Source: Snuella lapsa
Lineage (GTDB): Bacteria > Bacteroidota > Bacteroidia > Flavobacteriales > Flavobacteriaceae
Assembly (NCBI RefSeq): GCF_039539345.1
Contig: NZ_BAABCY010000092.1
Location: 1 to 64,000 of the forward strand
Direction of reading: 5' to 3'
Length of the DNA stretch: 64,000 nucleotides
Part shown: in pieces, positions 1 to 8,011 of the stretch
Position numbering within the stretch: position 1 is the first letter of the stretch
How the letters are laid out: every line of letters starts with the position of its first letter
The notes under the pieces: generated by a model
What the model was told of the DNA's origin: nothing
The model's database searches: none
The model's input: the letters and a program-made list of their open reading frames with translations, nothing else
Translations under genes and position numbers: made by a program

Positions 1-422
1 GAAAACTTAGACTTGGGAAAGATAATTATTATCTAAATCAATTCCCTAATTTTTTAAATGAAATTGCCCTGCTACAAAGTCATTTATTTAGTTTTTCTTA
101 GGAGTAATTCATATCTTTGCACCTTTATGAGAACAATCGCTCTTCACATATTAAACTCTCAGGAGTCGGTATAAAAGGCAGTAATTAGAATTGAGTCTTC
201 AATTTTTTACTGTCGAATCTTTTCAAAATACCTATGCAACGGTGACCTAACCGTAGTTGTAAGGGTGTGTGTCCTGTTATCATTTTATTGCTTTGCAGCA
301 AGCTCGTTTGGTCTTTAAGTCCTTTGTGTTTGTTTCTGTTTTAACTGATTTCAGCTACACTCATTTGTGTGAGATTAGGTCTAAAAGCATCCTTTATTTA
401 ATTAATAATAAAATTGATAATA
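1..422 (+). other. Gene-free leader region with possible structured transcript
   Basis: No convincing reading frame lies in the first 422 bases. A -7-like element (TATCTTTG, 112-119) could start a transcript near 125 that would leave an unusually long leader before the acetyltransferase at 423. Within it are two hairpins: one pairs CAGTAA..AATTGA (179-194) with TCAATT..TTACTG (199-212), and the other is ACGGT/ACCGT around 240-255. I do not recognise a known riboswitch, 6S, SRP or tmRNA consensus. It may be a small RNA, a 5' untranslated region, or nothing functional. Confidence 0.35.
112..119 (+). promoter_or_regulatory. Candidate Bacteroidota -7 promoter element
   Basis: TATCTTTG matches the TANNTTTG -7 consensus used by the primary sigma factor of Bacteroidota, but no clear TTG element sits at the usual upstream distance. 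It would drive the leader region and the GNAT gene. Judged on one element only. Confidence 0.35.
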
Positions 423-962
423 ATGCAACATTCATTATATAAAGGTGGTCTTGATAAGGAGATCATCGAACTATTTAAGCAAACATTTACCGATTCGGAA
501 GGAGAAAACAAGGGTGTCGTTATTGGAGCGCTAGTAAAGCGTTTTCTTGAGAATACACCCAAGAAAGACATTCGTGTTTTTCTAACTGTAGAGGATAATC
601 TTGTAGTAGGTGGAGTGATCTTTTCTAGATTGACTTTTGAAGAAAGCATGATAAATACATGGCTTTTATCACCTGCCGCTGTAGCTACTTCTATGCAGGG
701 AACAGGCTTAGGGCAAGGTTTAATAAATTACTCGCAGGATTTCTTGAAGAATGAAGGTGTACAGCAAGTTGTAACCTATGGAGATATTAATTTCTATTCA
801 AAGGTTGGCTACAAGCCCATAACGGAAGAGGTTATTCCTTCACCTTTAAAACTGACATATCCTGAAGGTTGGATTGCTCAATCCTTAGCAGGTGAAGATT
901 TGAAACCAATTAAGGGTAAAGTTTATTGTGTTGAAGCGATTAATACAATTGATTTATGGTAG
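423..962 (+). CDS. GNAT family N-acetyltransferase (YhbS-like)
   Basis: A 179-residue cytoplasmic protein of the Gcn5-related acetyltransferase fold, which transfers acetyl groups from acetyl-CoA to an amine. The acetyl-CoA pyrophosphate-binding motif A is visible as QGTGLGQGL, followed by a helix and the typical C-terminal segment with F-Y-x-K-x-G-Y (NFYSKVGYKP). The ATG at 423 is preferred over the TTG nine bases upstream because the fold begins shortly after it. The acceptor substrate cannot be told. It lies 48 bases upstream of rsgA on the same strand and may share its transcript. Confidence 0.8.
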   Translation: MQHSLYKGGLDKEIIELFKQTFTDSEGENKGVVIGALVKRFLENTPKKDIRVFLTVEDNLVVGGVIFSRLTFEESMINTWLLSPAAVATSMQGTGLGQGLINYSQDFLKNEGVQQVVTYGDINFYSKVGYKPITEEVIPSPLKLTYPEGWIAQSLAGEDLKPIKGKVYCVEAINTIDLW

Positions 963-1010
963 GAATGGGAAATTGGTCCATACCTTTATCAATCAAAATA
1001 TTTAAGAAAA

Positions 1011-2093
1011 ATGACTAATAAGAATTACAATATAAACGATTTAGGGTTTGATAAAAACCTTGGTAAATTTAGAATAGATAATAACCTGGAAACCTTTAGT
1101 GTGGGAAGGGTTATTCTGGAACATAAGGAACGATATGTTGTGCTGACTGAGTATGATGAGTTGGATTGTGAGCTGATTGGAAATTTGAGATATACAGCTC
1201 AGAGCAGGGCTGATTTACCCGCTGTTGGTGATTGGGTGGCACTCAGTGAATATGATTCTGACAAAGGATTGATTCATACTGTTTATCCAAGAAAAAATGT
1301 TTTGGAAAGACAATCTCCAAGAAGGAATGGTGAGAAGCAAATCATAGCTTCTAATATAGACTATGGGCTTATAGTCCAATCGGTCAACAGGGATTTCAGT
1401 ATCAATCGATTAGAGCGGTACATCACCATCTGTCATGCAGCCAATATTGATCCCGTCATCATTCTTAACAAGGTGGATTTAGTTAAAAAAGAACAACTTA
1501 CTAAGTTGATAAACGATGTAAACAGTCGTATAGGGAGCATATTGGTTATCCCGATCAGTAATACGACTGGTGAGGGATTAGAGTTTATAAGGCCTGTGAT
1601 AAAGAAAGGTAATACTTATTGTTTGCTTGGGTCTTCAGGCGTAGGCAAATCAACTTTAATTAACAGCTTAGCTGGCAATGTTCTCATGAAAACTGGAGCC
1701 ATCAGTGAAGCCATTGATAGGGGGAGACATATTACCACACATAGAGAGTTGATCGTGCTTGAAACAGGAGGAGTAATTATTGATAATCCTGGAATGCGTG
1801 AAGTTGGTATTACGGATAGTTCGGTTGCATTGGAAATGACCTTTGAGCAGATTTATAAATTGGCTGAAGATTGTAAATTCAATGATTGTAGCCACCAAAA
1901 TGAAAAAGGCTGTGCCATTCTTGCGGCATTAGGGTCAGGAGAGTTGCATCAAGAAACTTATGATAACTTCATGAAGCTCGAAAGGGAACAGGCACGTTTT
2001 TCTACTACTATGTATGAAAAGCGAAAAAAGGATAAAGCCTTTGGTAAAATGGTAAAACAAGCCATAAATCAGAAATCTCTCAAGAGAAGATAG
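1011..2093 (+). CDS. rsgA: Ribosome small subunit-dependent GTPase A
   Basis: RsgA (YjeQ) is a circularly permuted GTPase that helps the final maturation of the 30S ribosomal subunit. The 360-residue product has an N-terminal OB-fold region (to about residue 110). The permuted motif order is diagnostic: G4 NKVD at 153-156, G1 GSSGVGKST at 207-215, G2 in the GRHITTH segment at 238-244, and G3 DNPG at 258-261. The C-terminal zinc site is complete (C288, C293, H295, C301). The length is usual for the family. A strong hairpin terminator follows 10 bases after the stop. No anomalies were seen. Confidence 0.95.
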   Translation: MTNKNYNINDLGFDKNLGKFRIDNNLETFSVGRVILEHKERYVVLTEYDELDCELIGNLRYTAQSRADLPAVGDWVALSEYDSDKGLIHTVYPRKNVLERQSPRRNGEKQIIASNIDYGLIVQSVNRDFSINRLERYITICHAANIDPVIILNKVDLVKKEQLTKLINDVNSRIGSILVIPISNTTGEGLEFIRPVIKKGNTYCLLGSSGVGKSTLINSLAGNVLMKTGAISEAIDRGRHITTHRELIVLETGGVIIDNPGMREVGITDSSVALEMTFEQIYKLAEDCKFNDCSHQNEKGCAILAALGSGELHQETYDNFMKLEREQARFSTTMYEKRKKDKAFGKMVKQAINQKSLKRR

Positions 2094-2103
2094 CTGAAAG
2101 AAA

Positions 2104-2134
2104 GGAGCGGTTATCCAAGACCGCTCCTAATTTT
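2104..2134 (+). terminator. Rho-independent terminator after rsgA
   Basis: A perfect 8-bp stem GGAGCGGT/ACCGCTCC with an 8-base loop, followed by a TAATTTTAT tract, directly downstream of the rsgA stop codon. Confidence 0.8.
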
Positions 2135-2165
2135 ATCATAAATTTTAGCCAACAATTGCTTAAAA

Positions 2166-2340
2166 CTACCGAGGTAACTACATATCCATTATACCTACCC
2201 AAATATAGATAATATTCATATGTGTGAGTGGTGTTCCAAGTTTTGATTCTTTAAGAGCGAAAAGCTATTTCCCAATGGTTTTGTACTTCTCTATCGGTAA
2301 GGTTACATAAGCAAACGCCCTTAAAATGTAGTTTTCCCCA
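2166..2340. repeat. Diverged intergenic repeat, copy A
   Basis: About 175 bases of the 302-base gap between rsgA and the membrane protein gene align, by eye, with 4117-4290. Shared blocks occur in the same order and spacing: CAAATATAG.TAATATTC, TTGATTCT.TAAG, CTCTA..GGTAAG, ACATAA.CAA and CTTAAAATG. Both copies lie immediately 3' of a minus-strand gene. Nothing else was seen in this gap. It could be a duplicated 3' untranslated region or a degenerate small mobile element. Confidence 0.5.
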
Positions 2341-2395
2341 CAGAGCTATGGGGTATACACCATCTTATCACCATTTTGGGTAATTGAATAAAGTC

Positions 2396-3028
2396 TTAAT
2401 TTCGTAACTCTTCCATTTCGGCAAGGGACGAGTCAAGTTTGTTAATTATTCCACCATAAATGGTCTTTACATCTTTACGATGAATGACTTTACTAAAAAT
2501 ACTCATCAATAAAGCAAAAGTAAGAACAAGAATAGTCGAACCGAGATGAAGCCCAAAAACCAAATTACTATGCTCACCAACTTTTTCTCGAAAGCCCATA
2601 AAACTATCAGAGAACCAGATCCCAAAGTAGAACGTAAGAATGAGGATTGGATATACGACCCTATACATCTTTCCATAACGCTCAATAGATAGTTCAATCC
2701 AGTCTTTAAATGATCTTAAAAATAAATAACTGCTTTGTCCTTTATCTATTTTTTTTAAATCCTTCAGATCATTATACGCGGTATAGGCAACATACAGCAT
2801 CATTGTCAAGACAATACTGCCGGCCAGTAAGGCTCCGAGAAAGTATGCCCCAATGAATAGAAGGAAAGAAACAATTAGAATACCCCAGATGTTTTTCGAG
2901 AACATCTTCTTAAATTTAGTCATAATGTGCAGTGACTTTTTGTCGTATAGGTTATTAACCTTTGGTGCAATTAAAGCATCACTATTTAGGAAACCGTCTT
3001 TCCACATGGTTTCAATTGAATTTTCCAT
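2396..3028 (-). CDS. Four-helix membrane protein partnered with an ECF sigma factor
   Basis: The 210-residue product has a soluble N-terminus of about 45 residues, then four predicted membrane helices (about 49-66, 68-86, 125-142 and 163-180) and a charged C-terminal tail. The gene starts 17 bases before the end of the upstream sigma factor gene, so the two are translationally coupled. In Bacteroidota a small membrane protein placed like this is often the partner that restrains the sigma factor. No zinc-binding anti-sigma motif is visible, so an anti-sigma role is inference from position only. Confidence 0.6.
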   Translation of the reverse strand: MENSIETMWKDGFLNSDALIAPKVNNLYDKKSLHIMTKFKKMFSKNIWGILIVSFLLFIGAYFLGALLAGSIVLTMMLYVAYTAYNDLKDLKKIDKGQSSYLFLRSFKDWIELSIERYGKMYRVVYPILILTFYFGIWFSDSFMGFREKVGEHSNLVFGLHLGSTILVLTFALLMSIFSKVIHRKDVKTIYGGIINKLDSSLAEMEELRN

Positions 3029-3503
3029 TTAATATTTTTTTAAGTCGTTCTTTAATTCGTTTGATGCGTACCCCAATATTGTTCGGGTTGGTGCCAATGA
3101 TGTCGGCAATTTCTTGGTATGATTTTTCTTCCAGATAAAGTAGAATCACAGCCCTGTCTACTTCTGATAATTGTCGAATTGCATGGTATAGTTGATCGAG
3201 AGATTCATTGGCAAAAGCAGGGGGAGCTTCTGTAACTTCCTCTGCCAAGAGATTAGAGGAAGAATGCTGAAGGTTGTTTTTCCTTTTCTTCAGCAAGGTC
3301 ATACTTACATTCAATGAAATCCGATATACCCATGTAGACCATTCAGATTGCGCTTTGAAGTTCTTTCTGCTTTTCCAGATTTGTAAGCACACCTCTTGAT
3401 AATAATCTTCGAAATCTTCCTGGGTATCTGTATATGCTCTACATATCTTTATGATAATTGCAGAATACGGCAGAATTGATGAAGTATAAAAATCGTTACT
3501 CAC
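3012..3503 (-). CDS. RNA polymerase ECF-type sigma-70 factor
   Basis: A 163-residue ECF sigma factor. Region 2 is recognisable at about residues 12-80, with the acidic D-F-E-D-Y-Y-Q-E-V stretch and the W-x-x-W-V-Y-R-I segment that contact core polymerase and the -10 element. Region 4 is at about 105-160, with a helix-turn-helix ending Y-Q-E-I-A-D-I-I-G...V-R-I-K-R-I. The start used is GTG (AGTAACG context); no better ATG is in frame. It heads a two-gene operon with the overlapping membrane protein. The regulon is unknown. Confidence 0.85.
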   Translation of the reverse strand: MSNDFYTSSILPYSAIIIKICRAYTDTQEDFEDYYQEVCLQIWKSRKNFKAQSEWSTWVYRISLNVSMTLLKKRKNNLQHSSSNLLAEEVTEAPPAFANESLDQLYHAIRQLSEVDRAVILLYLEEKSYQEIADIIGTNPNNIGVRIKRIKERLKKILNGKFN

Positions 3504-3534
3504 TCTTTTTGTTTAATGACTTATCAATCATTTA

Positions 3535-3987
3535 CTATAACATTTTACCCAAGGTTTTCGCCTGAGAATCCATATTTTGACCAATAATTAAGCCAATTAA
3601 CATTCCAAAAGTGACACCTAAAGAGATGCCCAAAGAGCGCTCAAAATCGGATAGAAGTACCACTCCAAATAGAACCCCAAATGAGGCCCCTAAACCGAAA
3701 CCTATGTTGGTGTAATACCCTTTATAAGTAAAAGAATAAGAATCCTTTAAGTATTTTTTAAAATGCTTGAGTGCTTGATTTAAAAATCTTTTATTGTTTG
3801 TGCCAGTTGAATTTAAATTAAGATTATCAAGTACTTTCTCTATAGATTGAATTTCTACTTCCGAAAGATTTTTCTTTTCCAAACTGGTTAGTATTTGAAT
3901 GAATTCTTCGTAAAACTTGATCTCAGACTTTTTACTCGTATTAGATAGTGAGCTTTTAAAATGGTTCTTTACTTTTTTTAGTGTCAT
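3535..3987 (-). CDS. Glycine-rich membrane protein of unknown function
   Basis: A 150-residue product with a charged, helical N-terminal half (to about residue 90) and two closely spaced glycine-rich hydrophobic segments (about 96-113 and 120-137). Small-xxx-small spacing (GFGLGASFG, GISLGVTFG) resembles glycine-zipper packing. No family is recognised. It lies 31 bases upstream of the sigma factor on the same strand, with its own likely promoter (TTG at 4054-4056 and a CTTTG-containing -7 region at 4021-4028, read on the minus strand). It might be co-transcribed with the sigma operon. Confidence 0.55.
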   Translation of the reverse strand: MTLKKVKNHFKSSLSNTSKKSEIKFYEEFIQILTSLEKKNLSEVEIQSIEKVLDNLNLNSTGTNNKRFLNQALKHFKKYLKDSYSFTYKGYYTNIGFGLGASFGVLFGVVLLSDFERSLGISLGVTFGMLIGLIIGQNMDSQAKTLGKML

Positions 3988-4116
3988 AATTATTTGTTTT
4001 ACTTAGTTAGTGGCTAAAGTCAAAGATTATTACACCCTAATGAAATATTTTTTCAATAGATATTGCTTATGCGTAAAGTTTATCCATTTGCGTATTGGTG
4101 ATAAGAATTATATATA

Positions 4117-4290
4117 CTTACCTTAGTAACTATATTAACCTTTGTATTTGCTCAAATATAGGTAATATTCTTAAATAAAAACTGTGTTACTTAGGCTTGA
4201 TTCTCTAAGCACAAAAAGGGAGCCAGTGGCTTTGTAGCTCTCTAGGTAAGCCACATAAACAAGTGCTCTTAAAATGACGTTTTTCGTCGC
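4117..4290. repeat. Diverged intergenic repeat, copy B
   Basis: Aligns in the same orientation with 2166-2340, roughly two thirds identical by eye over about 175 bases, and sits at a similar distance from the 3' end of a minus-strand gene (4349-4729). The clearest block is CAAATATAG.TAATATTC near 4150. A more AT-rich version of the same element; no reading frame is conserved between the copies. Confidence 0.5.
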
Positions 4291-4302
4291 TACTTTTAAA
4301 AT

Positions 4303-4323
4303 CAGGGGCTACATTAGCCCCTG
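4303..4323 (-). terminator. Hairpin terminator of the NTF2-like gene
   Basis: A perfect 9-bp stem CAGGGGCTA/TAGCCCCTG with a 3-base loop, 26 bases beyond the stop codon of the minus-strand gene at 4349. It is followed on the minus strand by an ATTTTAAAA tract, so termination is plausible though the U-run is weak. Confidence 0.55.
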
Positions 4324-4348
4324 CGAATATTGTAGCCAGTTATTTGTG

Positions 4349-4729
4349 TTATAATATACTTTGATATAATATTTTATCTATAATCCAAGAATTATTTTCT
4401 TTAACTAGAAATAAATAGTCACATCCTTTTTTATTTTCAGCCCAATACATATCAATTCTAACAACAGCTATTTTATCTTTAGTATCTAATATTTTCACAT
4501 TAATTTCGTTTTCAGGCATAATGTTATTTTTATTATATGTGGTAGCCCATTGTTTGATTTCATTAATTTCAACTGTAGATATGTCTAGCCATTTATTTGA
4601 ATCATAGTCGTACATAAACCCAGTTTTGGTAGCATTTATAGTAAAGTATTTATCTATTAATTCAATATTAAGTTCTTTAAAAGCTTTAGGATACATTTTA
4701 GCTGCTGAAATAATTTCATTTTGATTCAT
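4349..4729 (-). CDS. NTF2-like protein (putative lumazine-binding family)
   Basis: A 126-residue single-domain protein without a signal peptide. The pattern is a helical start, a segment T-G-F-M-Y-D-Y-D-S-N-K-W-L-D-I-S, and alternating strands ending W-I-I-D-K-I-L-Y. This is the cone-shaped NTF2/SnoaL fold, closest in layout to Bacteroidota proteins assigned to the putative lumazine-binding family. Such proteins bind small ligands or are polyketide-cyclase-like, and the role here is unknown. It appears monocistronic, with TACTTTTG upstream as a -7 element and a hairpin downstream. Confidence 0.6.
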   Translation of the reverse strand: MNQNEIISAAKMYPKAFKELNIELIDKYFTINATKTGFMYDYDSNKWLDISTVEINEIKQWATTYNKNNIMPENEINVKILDTKDKIAVVRIDMYWAENKKGCDYLFLVKENNSWIIDKILYQSIL

Positions 4730-4757
4730 GGTTTTAAATTTTAATTTATTAATGAAA

Positions 4758-4765
4758 CAAAAGTA
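4758..4765 (-). promoter_or_regulatory. Promoter -7 element of the NTF2-like gene
   Basis: On the minus strand TACTTTTG matches TANNTTTG exactly, 29 bases upstream of the ATG at 4729. TTG triplets lie further upstream at imperfect spacing. Typical position for a Bacteroidota promoter. Confidence 0.45.
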
Positions 4766-5055
4766 GAAGGGGGGTATGACAACCTTATGTCAACTACACT
4801 TAAATTTTCTGCATAATTATTAAAAATATGTGGCCTTATTTCCAGACGGCTCAAATTGTTGTACAACGAGAGACCTCGCAAAACGTCTCGTTTTTGAAAA
4901 AAGTAAGAGGATTAATTTAATTATTCAAAGTGTAAGCCTTTGAGTAAGGCTACATTTTTAGGGAAGGCTACAACCGAATAGCCAAAAACATGAGGCATAG
5001 TTGATTTGTCTTTCATCTGAATGTTAAGCTTTAAAGATGACAACTATTTATTAGG

Positions 5056-5189
5056 TGTGAAACGAACATTAATAAAATTTAAGCATTTTTTCACAAAAGG
5101 GAATGTTTAAAATTTTTAATGAGAGGGCGTAGCGCTTGCATACGTTCTCAATTTTATAATTAATTCATTATCAAAATTTAAACGAATGA
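5056..5189 (+). repeat. Dispersed leader-like repeat, copy 1
   Basis: About 135 bases closely matching 21608-21750. Conserved features are a short open frame (GTG AAA CGA ACA ... GTT TAA, 17 codons), the tract TTTAAAATTTTTAATGAGAG, a hairpin (GAGGGCGTA/TACGTTCTC, 5123-5149) and the end AAATTTAAACGAATGAAA. In copy 2 the final ATG starts the MFS transporter; here it opens a frame that stops after eight codons. This looks like a transplanted leader/promoter region or a small mobile element. Confidence 0.7.
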
Positions 5190-5243
5190 AAATAGTGATG
5201 GATTTAAATTAAAGATGTGTATCTAAATTCTTGTAAATTAGTT

Positions 5244-6662
5244 TTATGATTTACTGTTCAGTTTTTGTTGCGTATCAAAATTAATCAATTGAAATATTTT
5301 AGCCTTTACTTTAAAAAACTTATTCTCAATTTCGTTAGCCTTTAGTTTTGTTTCTATTAATTTGGATTCTCGCGAATTAATTAAAAATAGAGAGCTTTCT
5401 CCTAAGTTAAATTTACGCTCTTCAGCTTTTAGGAGCTTCAAATAGTCATCAATAATCACCCTTGTAAGATTGTTTTGTTCTGCATAAGAGTTAATTTCTC
5501 TTGTTAAAGCGTCAAACTTATTTTTAAGACTAACTCTTGTGTTGGCTATTTCAAATTCGGTATCATTTAATTTGAGCTTAGCCAATTTTAGATTTCCACG
5601 TTCTTTTCTTAAGAACAATGGGAAATTTACGCGCACACCTGACTTATAATTTGTAGTATTGAATGAGTTTATCTGCTCGGGAGTTTCTGATAAAAAGTTA
5701 TATTCTAAATTTATTTGAGGCAATAGATTGTTCAATTTTAGTCGCCGTTCAATTTTTTGGCTTCTATATTTTAAATTTAAGGCTCGCAATTTAGGATGAT
5801 TTTCCACTGTAAAGTTCTGAATGTTCAATCCTGAAGTTTTTAGTGTTTCATCCACAGTATTATAAGTGTTTGCATCTGGAATTACATTGTCTTGAATTTC
5901 AATAGGAATGTTATTGTCCAGCCATAAATAGTTTGATAGTTCCAATGAAGATTTAACATAAGCAATTCGTGCTTTCTCATGCTCCAATTTTCTGTTGTTT
6001 AAAATAATTCTAGCCTCAAGTGTATCAATAGCTGGGATTTCACCAACTTCAAAGTTCTTTTTAACGCCATCTAACCGTATCTGTGCGTTGTTAACAAAAG
6101 TTGCATAAACCTGTAAATCATTAAATGCCTTCAGCCAACTGAAGTAAGCAATACTGGCATCGTATAAAATTGTGTTAACCGCCAATTGACGTTCTGCCAA
6201 TACCTGTTCTCTGAAAAGTTTTGCCTGTCTAAGCGAAGCCATCCTTTTATTGATGAGAAATCCCTTAGCTACAGGTATCGAGACGCCTGCACTATACAAT
6301 CCATCCTTAGGTAAACTACCCTCGGGATTAAGAAATACACCTGTATTTTCCTGGAAATTTCCTTTAAGTTCAATACCGAACCATGTTGGGATTTTAAAAG
6401 TAGCATTAAGTTTGTCATAGTATTCTGTACTTTTAAATTTTTTACGATCGAAATCAATTTCTAGTTTTGGGTCAAAAGTACCACGGGCCTTCATTAACTT
6501 AGCCTGACCTTCGCTAACAAGTAAGTTTGCTTGTTTTACAAAGGGATGGTATAGTTTAACGTACCCCAAATATTCTTCGAATTTCAATACATCGACATCC
6601 TGAGAAAAGCAGGAAAGCCATGAACAGAAAACAGCAATTCCAAAAATTATTCTTTTTATCAT
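5244..6662 (-). CDS. TolC family outer-membrane efflux protein
   Basis: The outer-membrane channel of the export system encoded by this operon. The 472-residue product carries a signal peptide (about residues 1-20, ending C-F-S-Q) and two tandem outer-membrane-efflux-protein repeats rich in long amphipathic helices, for example at about 140-240 and 340-450. These form the periplasmic tunnel. Its ATG overlaps the stop codon of the HlyD-type gene (ATGA), so the two are coupled. The length fits the family. It is the last gene of the tetR-ABC-HlyD-TolC operon. Confidence 0.85.
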   Translation of the reverse strand: MIKRIIFGIAVFCSWLSCFSQDVDVLKFEEYLGYVKLYHPFVKQANLLVSEGQAKLMKARGTFDPKLEIDFDRKKFKSTEYYDKLNATFKIPTWFGIELKGNFQENTGVFLNPEGSLPKDGLYSAGVSIPVAKGFLINKRMASLRQAKLFREQVLAERQLAVNTILYDASIAYFSWLKAFNDLQVYATFVNNAQIRLDGVKKNFEVGEIPAIDTLEARIILNNRKLEHEKARIAYVKSSLELSNYLWLDNNIPIEIQDNVIPDANTYNTVDETLKTSGLNIQNFTVENHPKLRALNLKYRSQKIERRLKLNNLLPQINLEYNFLSETPEQINSFNTTNYKSGVRVNFPLFLRKERGNLKLAKLKLNDTEFEIANTRVSLKNKFDALTREINSYAEQNNLTRVIIDDYLKLLKAEERKFNLGESSLFLINSRESKLIETKLKANEIENKFFKVKAKIFQLINFDTQQKLNSKS

Positions 6663-8011
6663 TTTTTAGAAACTTTTTTACCTCCAAAGCCTGGTTGATA
6701 ATAATTAGGAGGAAACCCATTTAACTGTCTCCACAATTCAAACCAGATAGGCACGTCATTAAGTAGGGCTATGGTTCGAGCACCAGAGCCAACTCGGATT
6801 GCCTTAGGCCATTCGTTGTCTTTGTCATCTGGAGCCAGAAGTATGCGATATTTGCCATTATCGCTAATAAAATTGTCAATTGCCACAATCTTTGCTCCAT
6901 AAGTTCCATAAGATGCATTTGGCCAACCACTAAAAACGATTGCTGGCCAACCGTCGAACTGTACACGGACTTTTTCCCCTATGTGTATCAATGGTAAATT
7001 GATAGGCTCAACAAATGTCTCAACAGCCAATTCATAATTGGCTGGCATTATACTTACAATCTGATCTCCTTCTTTAAAAGTTTCGCCAATACCTCCTTTA
7101 ATAGCTCTGGTGATATACCCATCTTGCGGAGCAGTTATGAACAACAAATCATTTCGTTTTTTATAATTGGTATAGCTGTTTTCAAGTTTTGTGACTTCAA
7201 CGCGTGTGTTATACTGACTGGATTGGGCCGTAAACATGTCACTCTGAGCTTTGGATATCTTGTTGGCAAACTCGGTAGATACTCTCGATAGCTCAATTTC
7301 TGCATTGATGACTTCATTTTTACTGGCTATATACTTGTTTTGTTGCGAAATGAGTTTTGCTTGTGTCTCTTGTAGCTTTAAACGTTTCTCTTCAACATCT
7401 TTTACAGCTTTTAAACCTTCTGATTGCAGTGTGACTGTACGATCGTAGCGACGTTGGGCAATATCAACATTCGTCAAGGCAGCTTCCGTGGCGATACTGT
7501 CGCTCTTTACCTTTAGCTTGGATTGAATCAATTTATTATCGACTTGTTGTAACTTTAAACGCTTTTCATTGAGAAGCGCATTTATCTGCCGCTGCAAAGC
7601 CTGCACTTTCTCTTGATAAGCTAACGCCGAAGAAGATTTAGCCTTAATTTGATCATTTGTGCGCTCCACCAATTGATTATCAAAATAATCACTCTTGATT
7701 TCGGAGATCCTAAGGATAGTGTCTCCTTTCTTTACAAAATCGCCTTCACGAACATGCCATTCTTCTATTCTACCGGGTATCTGTGATTGTATGGTTTGAG
7801 GACGTTGATCTGGTTTTAATGTAGTAACAAGACCCTTAGCCGTTATATTTTGTGTCCACGGTAAGAAGAGTGTCAAAATTCCTGTAATAGCAAAAGCCAA
7901 TAAAAACTGATTGAAACGCTTATGGTAGCCATTTTTCAATACCATTCTACCAGATCGAAAATGAGAAAGCTCTACTTGTTTATTTACCGAGTTATGGGAT
8001 ATATTCAACAT
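6659..8011 (-). CDS. HlyD family membrane fusion protein
   Basis: The periplasmic adaptor that bridges the inner-membrane ABC exporter and the TolC channel. The 450-residue product has one N-terminal membrane helix (about 35-53), a split lipoyl-like hairpin (about 70-100, with P-G-R-I-E-E-W-H-V-R-E-G-D-x-V-K-K-G-D, and about 300-330, with A-P-Q-D-G-Y-I), a long coiled coil between (about 115-290), and a beta-barrel after. Its start overlaps the ABC gene by 7 bases and its end overlaps the TolC gene by 4. Topology is that of type I secretion adaptors rather than of RND adaptors. Confidence 0.85.
   Translation of the reverse strand: MLNISHNSVNKQVELSHFRSGRMVLKNGYHKRFNQFLLAFAITGILTLFLPWTQNITAKGLVTTLKPDQRPQTIQSQIPGRIEEWHVREGDFVKKGDTILRISEIKSDYFDNQLVERTNDQIKAKSSSALAYQEKVQALQRQINALLNEKRLKLQQVDNKLIQSKLKVKSDSIATEAALTNVDIAQRRYDRTVTLQSEGLKAVKDVEEKRLKLQETQAKLISQQNKYIASKNEVINAEIELSRVSTEFANKISKAQSDMFTAQSSQYNTRVEVTKLENSYTNYKKRNDLLFITAPQDGYITRAIKGGIGETFKEGDQIVSIMPANYELAVETFVEPINLPLIHIGEKVRVQFDGWPAIVFSGWPNASYGTYGAKIVAIDNFISDNGKYRILLAPDDKDNEWPKAIRVGSGARTIALLNDVPIWFELWRQLNGFPPNYYQPGFGGKKVSKK

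Larger units (their letters stand above)
3988..4348. other. Intergenic region with promoter-like element and repeat copy B
   Basis: This 361-base gap holds, from left to right, a minus-strand promoter-like stretch (4021-4056) for the gene ending at 3535, the second copy of the diverged intergenic repeat (4117-4290), and a hairpin at 4303-4323. No coding frame is supported. Confidence 0.5.
4730..5243. other. Intergenic region with promoter and a dispersed repeat
   Basis: The 514-base gap separates the NTF2-like gene from the export operon. It contains the likely promoter of the former (minus strand, -7 element at 4758-4765), a weak hairpin ACGAGA/TCTCGT with a T-run (4866-4895), and from about 5056 the first copy of a roughly 140-base element that recurs upstream of the MFS gene at 21.6 kb. 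No gene is supported. Confidence 0.5.

Noticed and set aside
1..422. 6S RNA, SRP RNA or tmRNA
   Set aside because: None of the diagnostic conserved stretches was found in this region.
2166..4290. Integron attC sites in the paired intergenic repeats
   Set aside because: No paired RYYYAAC/GTTRRRY core sites or extended palindrome were found, and no integrase is in the window.
4866..4895. Terminator ACGAGA/TCTCGT with T-run
   Set aside because: The stem is short, the loop is 14 bases and there is no gene upstream on the plus strand to terminate.
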